Both the position numbers and the translations under genes were made by a program. From positions 58,174-122,173 of the forward strand of contig NZ_JAJHUO010000031.1 in the NCBI RefSeq assembly GCF_020859565.1: 64,000 bases of DNA, given 5' to 3'. This document shows positions 1 through 7,140 of this stretch, piece by piece; position 1 is the stretch's first letter; the number at the start of each line of letters is the position of its first letter. Source of the stretch: Saccharothrix luteola (GTDB lineage: Bacteria > Actinomycetota > Actinomycetes > Mycobacteriales > Pseudonocardiaceae). Below the pieces are notes generated by a model. It was not told the DNA's origin. It did no database searches and worked only from the letters and a program-made list of their open reading frames with translations.

Positions 1-2
1 GG

Positions 3-95
3 TTGAGCGCAGGGCTGGGTTCGACGGTCCCGGAGGCGTTCGTGGAAGCGGAGGGAGTGGGCTACTTCCTGGATCCCGATGTGGAGGCGACCGAC
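3..95 (+). pseudogene. C-terminal remnant of an unidentified coding sequence
   Basis: Frame 3 of the plus strand is open from the window edge and reads as plausible protein (it contains the stretch VEAEGVGYFLDPDVEATD) up to the point where a transposon end begins near base 95. It then runs into transposon sequence and stops at 151-153. It looks like a host gene cut by the insertion at 95-405. Its family is not recognised. Confidence 0.25.
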
Positions 96-405
96 ACCCG
101 CTGCTTGCCGAGAATGTCGTTCGTGCAGGTCGGCCGGCAGGGTGGTACTCGTTGAGGATGCCGCCCAGTCGTTGCCGTCGGCGGATGTCGAGGCGGGCGA
201 CGGTCGCTTGGTCGGTGTGGGCTGGTGGCAGGGCGCGTAGTGGTTGTGCGCGGGAGGCGGACTCCGCTGAGGACGACCTGGATGCCCGCGTCGGCGAGGG
301 CGGAGGCGAACAGGGCGGGGAACTCGCCGTCCCGGTCGAGGTTCAGGGACACCCACGCTGTTCTGCCGGCGGTGAACCCGGCCCGCCAGTGCTCGTCGGT
401 CACTA
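95..405 (-). mobile_element. IS family A, 3'-end fragment (copy A)
   Basis: Read on the minus strand this encodes the catalytic-core tail of an integrase-type transposase, with RDGEFPALF and VVLSGVRLPR as recognisable motifs, then shifts frame and decays. The last 30 or so bases (95-127) match the right terminal repeat found at 1170-1202 and 12976-13008. Only the 3' part of the element remains, so it cannot be active. Confidence 0.75.
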
Positions 406-417
406 CGGTCCAGCCTC

Positions 418-1143
418 ATGATGACGATTTCAACGCGCACGGTCGAGTACCCGGCCGACGGTCTGACGATGGTCGGGCACCTCGCGCTCCCGGCCGGTGT
501 CGACCGCCGGCCCGCGGTGCTGCTCGGGCCAGAGGGCGTGGGGCTCAGCGACGTGGAGCGCCGCCGGGCCGATGCGCTCGCCGAGCTGGGATACGTAGCG
601 CTGGCCTTCGACCTCCACGGCGGGCGCTACCTGGGCGACCCCGAGGAGATGCTGGCCCGCTGCTTGCCACTGCTCGCCGACCCCGACCGTATGCGGGGCA
701 TCGGTCACGCGGCGCTCGACGTGTTGCGTGCCGAACCGCGGACCGACCCGGACCGGGTCGCCGCCGTCGGCTACGGCACCGGGGGCGCCATCGGGCTGGA
801 ACTCGGGCGCGATGGCGTCAACCTGCGCGCGATCGGGACAGTCAACGCACTGACCACGGGCCGACCGGGCGAGGCGGCGCGCATTCGCTGCCCGGTGTGG
901 GCCGGGGTCGGGTCGGAAGACCCGATCATGCCGCCCGCGCAACGGGACGCGTTCACCGCCGAGATGCAGGCCGCCGGCGTCGACTGGCGCCTCGTGGTCT
1001 ACGGCGGCGCCTTGCACGCCTTCCACCACCCGCCGGTCGACCACCCCGTGCTCCCCGGCGTCGGCTATCACCCACGGCACGCGCAGCGCGCCTGGAATGA
1101 CGTCGTCGACCTGCTCGCCGAATGCCTGCCTGTGGCGGAGTGA
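418..1143 (+). CDS. dienelactone hydrolase family protein lacking the usual nucleophile
   Basis: A 241-residue alpha/beta-hydrolase of dienelactone hydrolase length. The acid and base of the triad are visible as D168 (GVGSEDP) and H200 (GGALHAFH). The nucleophile elbow, normally GYCxGG or GxSxGG, reads GYGTGG at 118-123, so glycine 120 sits where Cys or Ser is expected. Hydrolysis by the standard mechanism is therefore doubtful, although related actinobacterial proteins may share this variant. Two adjacent ATG codons (418, 421) are possible starts and neither has a clear ribosome binding site. The upstream 15 bases adjoin a transposon remnant, so the native promoter may have been replaced. 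No operon partner. Confidence 0.8.
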   Translation: MMTISTRTVEYPADGLTMVGHLALPAGVDRRPAVLLGPEGVGLSDVERRRADALAELGYVALAFDLHGGRYLGDPEEMLARCLPLLADPDRMRGIGHAALDVLRAEPRTDPDRVAAVGYGTGGAIGLELGRDGVNLRAIGTVNALTTGRPGEAARIRCPVWAGVGSEDPIMPPAQRDAFTAEMQAAGVDWRLVVYGGALHAFHHPPVDHPVLPGVGYHPRHAQRAWNDVVDLLAECLPVAE

Positions 1144-1164
1144 TCTGGTCAGGCCGGACTCGGG

Positions 1165-1240
1165 CACCCTGTGCCTGCCGAGAACGTCGTCCGTGCAGGT
1201 CGGTTTGGGGGTGCTGCTCTCCCTGAGCAGACGCACCGGG
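1165..1240 (-). mobile_element. IS family A, orphan right end (copy B)
   Basis: Bases 1170-1202 repeat the terminal sequence seen at 95-127 and 12976-13008 (core GTCGTCCGTGCAGGTC). Only the extreme end of the element is left. From here to the next gene at 1771 no other gene is supported: reading frames are shadows and codon use is not gene-like. Confidence 0.6.
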
Positions 1241-1770
1241 ATGAGTGATCATCCGGCAACCCGACTCCGCACAACCAGGTGAGGTCACTCGGAACGTGAT
1301 CTGGCGGCGTGCGAGGAGATTTCGGTGCCGGCGCAGCACTGTCTCCGGTGGACACCCTCGCAGTTGGTCGGCACCACGACCGTGGCTCAACCACGAGGTG
1401 CTTGGTCACCAATCTGGGTGAAGACGGGGGTCTGCCGCGACACCGTCGGGTGATCGTTGGTTTGGCCAGTGCCCCGTGCTCAGGGTGACTGTTAGCTTCC
1501 GGACGGTGACAGACCGGTGGGCGTGTGGTGATGGAGGAGCAGGCGTCCGGCGTGTGCCTCGGCACGCGCTCGGTGGCCGTTCCGAAGGCCGTGTCCAGCC
1601 CTGCGCGCAGGCCTCGACCGACCGGCGGGGGCTTCCGGGCCGCAGTCCTGTGGGTTGTCAACCGTCATGGGTAACCGGGTCCGCCTGTTCTCCGGGCCGT
1701 CCCGTCTGTGCCTCCGGATGTCCGGACAGTGTCACGTGCAGCAGCGCAACGATTCAAGGGAGCGTTCGGA

Positions 1771-2313
1771 ATGGTCATGCCCACTGCGGTCAACAACGAT
1801 CGGCTCAAGAAGCGCTTCCAGAAGTGGGACGTCAACGCGAACGGCACCGTTGAGAAGTCCGATTTCCGGGCCGAGGCCGAGCGCATCATCGAGGCGTTCG
1901 GCGAGGACGCGACGTCGCCACAGGCGCGTGCTCTGATCGACGCGTACCTCGCGATGTTCGACTTCTTCGCGAGCAAGACCGGTGTGGGCGCCGACGGCGC
2001 GATGACCGAGGAGCAGTTCGTGGGTGTCTTCGAGGCGGCAGTGCACGCCGAGGGCGATGCCGGCTTCAACCGCGTGATCCGGCCGACGGTCGCGGCCATG
2101 GTAGGGCTGTGCGACACCGACGGGGACGGCGAGTTGAGCCCCGGCGAGTTCCGCAAGTGGCTGGAGGCCATCGGCGTCGACGCCTCGTCGGCGACGGAGT
2201 CGTTCCAGCTGATCGACACCAGCGGCAACGGCAAGTTGACCGTGGCCGAAGTGGTGAACGCCGTCCGCGCCTACCTCTTCGGCACGCTGGACGTTCCACT
2301 GCTCGGTCACTGA
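1771..2313 (+). CDS. calerythrin-like EF-hand calcium-binding protein
   Basis: A 180-residue cytoplasmic protein of sarcoplasmic-calcium-binding/calerythrin type, close in length and pattern to Saccharopolyspora calerythrin (about 177 residues). Loop 1 is D20 to D31 (DVNANG). Loops 3 and 4 are canonical (DTDGDGELSPGEF and DTSGNGKLTVAEV). Loop 2, around SKTGVGADG, lacks the liganding pattern and is probably dead, as in calerythrin. The chosen ATG at 1771 has AAGGGA eight bases upstream; the earlier in-frame ATG at 1708 would add a 21-residue tail unlike the family. Likely a calcium buffer or sensor. It is monocistronic and followed by a hairpin terminator. Confidence 0.9.
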   Translation: MVMPTAVNNDRLKKRFQKWDVNANGTVEKSDFRAEAERIIEAFGEDATSPQARALIDAYLAMFDFFASKTGVGADGAMTEEQFVGVFEAAVHAEGDAGFNRVIRPTVAAMVGLCDTDGDGELSPGEFRKWLEAIGVDASSATESFQLIDTSGNGKLTVAEVVNAVRAYLFGTLDVPLLGH

Positions 2314-2330
2314 TCTCGGCACGAGGTGGT

Positions 2331-2351
2331 GCGCCCCGCTTTCCGGGGCGC
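2331..2351 (+). terminator. hairpin terminator after the EF-hand gene
   Basis: GCGCCCCG (2331-2338) pairs with CGGGGCGC (2344-2351) around a 5-base loop, 18 bases after the stop codon. There is no T-tract, as is common in actinomycetes. The remaining bases up to 2657 show no supportable gene. Confidence 0.7.
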
Positions 2352-2667
2352 GCCACGGCTCGGGCGCGGTGTGCTGGGCTCGCACCGGCCCATCAGCCTG
2401 GACGTACCTCGAATCGTCCGCTGGTCCGTCCGCGTCGATCATGCGAATCGGAACGTCGTCCCGTTCGGCCTGGAACTTCAAGGCACATCGTCGGGTGCGG
2501 AGATCGACGGAGCGGTCGGGGACCCGGAAAGCCGCTGCGGTGCGGGCCCGGATCCGGTGTTCCGGCGCTGATGCCCGGCCGCCTACCAGAGCCTGCTACC
2601 GGAACAGTCCGGGCGATCGATCAGGACGCCGTTCAGCAGCCCCGCACGGCGGGGCTTGGAGGAGGAC

Positions 2668-3849
2668 ATGGTGCTTGACTCCCAGATCCCGGGCCAAGTG
2701 GAGTTGGTGCGGCGTGCGTCGGAGTTGGTGCCCGTGCTGCGGTCACACGCCACGTGGACGGAGGAGAACCGGCGGCTGCACGAGGAGTCGGTCGAGGCGC
2801 TGACCGCGGCCGGTGTCTTCAAGTTGCGGCTGCCCCGGCGTTACGGTGGCTATGAGCGCGATACCCGAACGCTGGTCGAGGTGGCCGCGGAACTCGCGCG
2901 GGGCGACGGTTCGACGGCGTGGACGGCGTCGGTGTACGGGATCGCGGGCTGGATGGCCTGCATGTTCCCCGACGAGGTGCAGGACGAGGTCTTCAGCACC
3001 CCCGACGTCCGGGTGTGCGGGACGCTGAGCCCATCGGGCATGGCCATCCCGACCGACGGCGGCCTGGTGCTCAACGGCAAGTGGGGATTCATCACCGGCG
3101 CCTGGCACAGCCAATGGCAGGTCGTGGTCGCCGTGACACCCGTCGACGGCGGGCACCAGCCGATCCTGGGCATGGTGCCGATGTCGGAGTTGCAGATCGT
3201 CGACGACTGGCACACCAGTGGGCTCAGCGGAACCGGCAGCGTGACCACCGTGGCGCGGGACGTGTTCCTCCCGGCCGAGCGCGTGTTGTCGATGGGCGCG
3301 GTGCTGGCCGGGCAGTACGGTTCAGCGCACCACGCGGACAGCCCGGTCTACCGCACGCCGCTGCTGCCGACCGCCGCCGCGTCGTCGGTCGGCGCGGTGG
3401 TGGGCATGGCCAAGGCCGCGATGGATGCCTTCCTCGAACGCCTGCCCGGTCGCGGGATCACCTACACCGGCTACGCCAGCCAGGCCGAGGCCCCGGTCAC
3501 CCACTTCCAGGTCGCCGAGGCGGCGTTGCTGATCGACGAGGCGGAGTTCCACGCCCGTCGGCTGGCGTCCCAGGTGGACGGCAAGGGAATCGACGGCTCC
3601 GCCTGGACGCTCGCGGAACGCGTGCGGGCCCGTGCCGACATGGGCCGGGTGTGCCAGTTGGCCAAGCAGGCCGTCGACGTCCTCAACACCGCCGGCGGCG
3701 GATCCTCGATCCACCGTTCGGTCCCGATCCAGCGGATCGCGCGCGACGTGCAGGCGGTGAATCTGCACGCCCTGATGCACCCGAACACCAACATGGAGCT
3801 CTACGGCCGGATCCTGTGCGGCCAGGACCCCAACACCCTCTACATCTGA
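2668..3849 (+). CDS. acyl-CoA dehydrogenase-fold flavoprotein (group D monooxygenase type)
   Basis: A 393-residue protein with the three-part acyl-CoA dehydrogenase fold: helical N-terminus, middle beta domain (GKWGFITGAWHSQW, then DDWHTSGLSGTGS) and C-terminal helical domain (NTAGGGSSIHRSVPIQR). The middle-domain W..SGLxGTGS pattern and a C-terminus ending near HPNTNMELYGR are typical of reduced-flavin-dependent hydroxylases (HpaB/HsaA-like) found in degradation and natural-product pathways, rather than of beta-oxidation enzymes. The substrate cannot be inferred. The start is ATG 2668, preceded by GGAGGAGG (2658-2665); a TTG at 2656 lies inside that binding site. No flavin reductase partner is adjacent. 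Confidence 0.75.
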   Translation: MVLDSQIPGQVELVRRASELVPVLRSHATWTEENRRLHEESVEALTAAGVFKLRLPRRYGGYERDTRTLVEVAAELARGDGSTAWTASVYGIAGWMACMFPDEVQDEVFSTPDVRVCGTLSPSGMAIPTDGGLVLNGKWGFITGAWHSQWQVVVAVTPVDGGHQPILGMVPMSELQIVDDWHTSGLSGTGSVTTVARDVFLPAERVLSMGAVLAGQYGSAHHADSPVYRTPLLPTAAASSVGAVVGMAKAAMDAFLERLPGRGITYTGYASQAEAPVTHFQVAEAALLIDEAEFHARRLASQVDGKGIDGSAWTLAERVRARADMGRVCQLAKQAVDVLNTAGGGSSIHRSVPIQRIARDVQAVNLHALMHPNTNMELYGRILCGQDPNTLYI

Positions 3850-3904
3850 ACCGCTGGCCGACACCTCGCTTCCGGGCGTTCGCGCCGCAGTGACTCGACG
3901 GAAG

Positions 3905-4260
3905 TCATCGGCCGCCGGCACCTTCGTGCCTATGGGTGTGGTCAGGTGAGAGGGCCGAGGAACCACTCGCCGGGCGTGGGGGTCGTCGCTCATGACGAAG
4001 TCCTCGGAGGCCCGGCACACCTCGTCGTGCGAGAGCACGCCGTTGCCTGAGGACGCCGCCCGGTCGATGCCCTGCGTGCGGACCCTGAAGCGCTCGGTCC
4101 AGGGCCGAATGCCAGGGGGTGTTGCGCAGGGCGGTGACAGGAACGGGCCGGGCGTGCTGGATCTGGCGAATGAGGTCGGCGACCGGCACGGGGGCGACAC
4201 CCGTGATGCGAGTACGCCCGGCACCAAGGCGCAGCCCGGGCGCTCGCAGGGCAACCGGAT
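3905..4260 (-). pseudogene. unidentified degenerate coding region
   Basis: Two minus-strand frames each give protein-like text that joins near 4090. One contains GAGRTRITGVAPVPVADLI and ends in NTPWHSALDRALQG; the other contains QGIDRAASSGNGVLSHDEV. This is the pattern of one gene broken by a frameshift. The family is not recognised. It lies between a live flavoprotein gene and IS debris. Confidence 0.3.
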
Positions 4261-4289
4261 CACTGATCATCAGGGTGCGACCAAGTTGG

Positions 4290-4560
4290 TCGGGAACTGA
4301 GGTTCCCCGGCGACCCGAGGCGGTTGTTGCCGGGGTCAGGGGGTGATGCCGGGATGGCGGTCGGTTCGGCTCGGACGGTGTGCCAGGCGGTTTCGTACTC
4401 GCCCGGGCTGAGCCGGGCGAGCTCCTTCTGGATGCAATCGGTGTCGCAGAATCCGTCGATGTAGCGGAAGAGCCAGGCGAAGCGCGTCGATGGGAAGTCG
4501 GTGCAGCAGTGCCGCGAGGATGCTCGGTCGCCGGGAGAGAACCGCGCAGCACAGCACCGA
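4290..4560 (-). mobile_element. IS3-type transposase C-terminus joined to a family A scrap
   Basis: On the minus strand, RIQKEL-like text followed by LSPGEYETAWH (about 4370-4440) matches the tail of IS3-group OrfB proteins. Upstream of it, RFSPGDRAS and a following degraded stretch (about 4475-4560) match the N-terminal part of the family A transposase seen better at 38.8-39.4 kb. Two unrelated transposon fragments abut here. Confidence 0.6.
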
Positions 4561-4690
4561 TGCCTCTCCGTCCCACCAAGATCTGATACAGGTACCGAGG
4601 ACGGCAGCGCGGGAACGCCCGCGGCGGCGGGTGGCAATCAGTTCCGTGCGAACCGACAGCGTCCCAGTGACGCGCAGGAGGAGTCCCCCG

Positions 4691-5212
4691 GTGGAGCGGC
4701 TGGACGGGCCGGAAGCGCTGGCCGCCTGGTACGACGCCCACGCCCGCCCGCTCCACCACTACCTGGCCCGGCGGGCCGGGACGGCGGTGGCCGACGACCT
4801 CGTGGCCGACGTGTTCCTGGTCGCCTGGGAGCAGCGGGCGAGCTTCGATCCGACCCGCGCCGGGCCCAAGGCGTGGCTGTACGGGATAGCCACCAACCTG
4901 CTGCGGCGACACCACCGCTCCGAGGAGACCCGGCTGCGGGCCTGGGCGCGGGACGGTGGCCGCCGGTCCACTCAGGACGAGGTCGACCACCGGGTCGCGG
5001 ACAGCGTGGACGCGGACGTGCGCGCTCGGCGGATGGCCGAGGCCATCGCGGGGCTGCGTGCCGAGGAGCGCGACGTGCTGCTGCTCGTGGCGTGGGGTGA
5101 GCTGACCGCGGCGGAGATCGCGGAGGTGCTCGGGATCAAGGAGCAGACGGTGCGGACGCGCCTGCACAGGGCCAGGACGAAGCTGAGGACCGAGGAGGCG
5201 CGTGATGCGTGA
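4691..5212 (+). CDS. ECF-type RNA polymerase sigma factor
   Basis: A 173-residue sigma-70 family factor with only regions 2 and 4. Region 2 covers roughly residues 15-80 (DLVADVFLVAWEQR, then AWLYGIATNLLRRHHR). Region 4 covers 120-170 (LRAEERDVLLL, then TAAEIAEVLGIKEQTVRTRLHRAR). GTG 4691 has CAGGAGGAG seven bases upstream and begins just before region 2. It overlaps the next gene by 8 bases, so the two are translated together. That partner, a CU044_5270 family membrane protein, is the usual companion of this sigma subgroup and probably modulates it. Confidence 0.9.
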   Translation: MERLDGPEALAAWYDAHARPLHHYLARRAGTAVADDLVADVFLVAWEQRASFDPTRAGPKAWLYGIATNLLRRHHRSEETRLRAWARDGGRRSTQDEVDHRVADSVDADVRARRMAEAIAGLRAEERDVLLLVAWGELTAAEIAEVLGIKEQTVRTRLHRARTKLRTEEARDA

Positions 5213-6212
5213 GGACGAGGTGGACCAGGTCGTGCGGGACGTGCGCGGCGACACGGCGCCGATGACCGGCGAGAGCTTCACCGCCAACCGGGAGAAGGTG
5301 CTCGCGCTCGCCGCGGCCGGACGGCCGGCGGGCAGGCCGACGCGGCGCTGGTGGGGTGTCGCCGCGGGCGTCGCCGTGCTGGCCGCGGGCGGGGTGCTGG
5401 CCCAGGTGGTGCTGGGTGGTCCGACGCCCGCGACCGCCGAGGCGGCGCAGGCGTTGACCAGGGCCGCGGACGCGATCACGACAACGGACCCGGTGCTGGG
5501 CCCCGGCCAGTACCGGTACGCGATCAGCCGCGGCCGGTCCGCGGTGCGGGCCTCGCAGGGCGGGCAGGACTTCCGGTGGCTGGGCGAGGAGGTCCTGGAG
5601 GTGTGGCTGCCCGCGGTCGAGGGGGAGGAGTACCTGGTCCGCCCCCGGGACACCGGTCGGCGGGACTGGTTGGTCGGCACCGAGGAGCAGGCGCGCAGCG
5701 CCGGGTTGGACCTGCGGCCCGCGCAGCAGAACGAGATCCGCGGCCGGTGTGACCGGCCGTGCCAGGAGGACCCGGGGGCGTGGCAGCAGCCCAACGCCCG
5801 GTTCCTGGCCGGCCTGCCCCGCGCGCCGGAGGCGCTGCTGGAGCGCTTGCTCGCTGACGGTCGAGGACGCGGGTCCAGCGACCACCAGGAGGCGCTGGTC
5901 CTCGCTTCCGACCTGCTGCGCAGCGGCAAGGTGCCCGCGGACCTGCGGGCCGCGGTGTTCCGGGCGCTGGCGCTGCTGCCCGGCCTGGAGGTGGTCGACC
6001 AGTCGGCCAACCTCGACGGCAGGCGGGGCGTCGCGCTGGCCGTGACCGACGGCGACGACCGCCAGGAAGTCATCGTCGACCCGGCCACCGGCGAGTTCAT
6101 CGGCGACCGCCGCGTGCTGACCGAGTCGGACGGGTCCCTGCCGGCCGGGACGGTCGTGCAGTCCGGTTCGGTGACGACGGCCGTGGTCGACGGGATCGGT
6201 GTCCGCCCCTGA
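5205..6212 (+). CDS. CU044_5270 family membrane-anchored protein
   Basis: A 335-residue protein with a cytoplasmic N-terminus of about 45 residues, one membrane segment (WWGVAAGVAVLAAGGVLAQ, about 48-67) and a large exported domain. Length, topology and position directly after an ECF sigma gene fit the CU044_5270 family, whose members are thought to act with their sigma factor; the biochemical role is unknown. ATG 5205 has GGAGG six bases upstream and overlaps the sigma stop codon. The exported domain carries a Cys pair (RCDRPCQ). A hairpin terminator follows at 6232. Confidence 0.8.
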   Translation: MREDEVDQVVRDVRGDTAPMTGESFTANREKVLALAAAGRPAGRPTRRWWGVAAGVAVLAAGGVLAQVVLGGPTPATAEAAQALTRAADAITTTDPVLGPGQYRYAISRGRSAVRASQGGQDFRWLGEEVLEVWLPAVEGEEYLVRPRDTGRRDWLVGTEEQARSAGLDLRPAQQNEIRGRCDRPCQEDPGAWQQPNARFLAGLPRAPEALLERLLADGRGRGSSDHQEALVLASDLLRSGKVPADLRAAVFRALALLPGLEVVDQSANLDGRRGVALAVTDGDDRQEVIVDPATGEFIGDRRVLTESDGSLPAGTVVQSGSVTTAVVDGIGVRP

Positions 6213-6231
6213 GCCCGGACCTGCTGAAGTT

Positions 6232-6249
6232 CGGACCGCTTGCGGTCCG
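6232..6249 (+). terminator. terminator of the sigma operon
   Basis: CGGACCGC (6232-6239) and GCGGTCCG (6242-6249) form a perfect 8-bp stem 20 bases after the stop codon. Confidence 0.7.
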
Positions 6250-6667
6250 GTGGGAAGGTCGAGGGGGTGTGGCCGGTGGTCGCACCCCCTCGGTCCGCGT
6301 CGTCCCCTACCGCTGGGTGATGTCCGACGGGCGCGTTCCGGGGTGGACCAGGTCGCCGAGGTGCGTCGTGCTGGTTCACCTGCAAGAACGAACTCGCCCA
6401 CGACCCGCCCGGACGCGGGCGATGATCATCACCGGCCCTGCGTGGCGGTGCCGGCCGCACAGTGAACCCGCTCGGGAAGCGGCCATACGCCGACGCCTGA
6501 TCGTGGGACGGAAACTCAACCGGCACGTGCAGGTGTACTTCCGTTCCACGAACGGGTGAAACAGCGGTCTGGAGGCTTCCCGCCCGGCATCACGTCGAGT
6601 CCTCGTGCGACAGTCCACCGGGGACGGTGGAGATCGGCCCTCACCGACTGCGCAGAGAGGAACCGCC
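6250..6667. other. gene-free stretch
   Basis: Several short frames are open on both strands, but none has a start with a ribosome binding site or recognisable protein content. GAGAGGAAC at its end serves the next gene. Confidence 0.5.
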
Positions 6668-6976
6668 ATGATGGCCATGACCACACCCCTCGCCGCCGTC
6701 AGCCCGTTCGCGCAGGAGGACGACGGCGTCGGTGGTGCGGAGATCGCGGTGATCGTCCTGCTGATCGCCATCGGGATCGCGGTGTTCGTGCTGTGGGTCG
6801 CCGCGATCGTCTCGGTACTGCGCAGCCGGAGGCTGACCGGCGGCGGGAAGCTCCTGTGGATCGCGGTCGTGCTCGCCTTCCCGTTCCTCGGCAGCATCGG
6901 CTGGTTCGCCGGCGGGCGCGATGCGCGGCTCATCCGCGACGCCGGTCCGGCGGCCCCGTTCCCGGACGCGCGGTAG
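6668..6976 (+). CDS. small PLDc_N-type membrane protein
   Basis: A 102-residue protein with two membrane segments (about residues 25-52, rich in AVIVLLIAIGIAVFV, and 62-82, LLWIAVVLAFPFLGSIGW). The layout, with a short basic loop RSRRLTGGGKLLW between them and a C-terminal soluble tail, is that of the phospholipase D nuclease N-terminal (PLDc_N) domain proteins of actinobacteria, whose function is not known. ATG 6668 follows GAGAGGAAC at a good distance; a second ATG comes directly after it. Monocistronic. Confidence 0.8.
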   Translation: MMAMTTPLAAVSPFAQEDDGVGGAEIAVIVLLIAIGIAVFVLWVAAIVSVLRSRRLTGGGKLLWIAVVLAFPFLGSIGWFAGGRDARLIRDAGPAAPFPDAR

Positions 6977-7140
6977 ACGCCTTCGGACGGGATCGTCCGA
7001 AGCTCTGCTCTCGGAGCCGGTCGAGGGCACTCGACCTGATCCGACAGGCATGCCGCCGGCTGGTCGAGTGCGGCTTCGACCCGTTCTCGCCGGGCTGCGA
7101 CGTCGACGTGCTCAAGTCACAGCTTTGAGGCCGACCTCGC

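Noticed and set aside
3905..6526. An 873-codon minus-strand open frame across the sigma operon
   Set aside because: The text is low-complexity Pro/Arg/Ser, typical of antisense frames, and it crosses two well-supported plus-strand genes.
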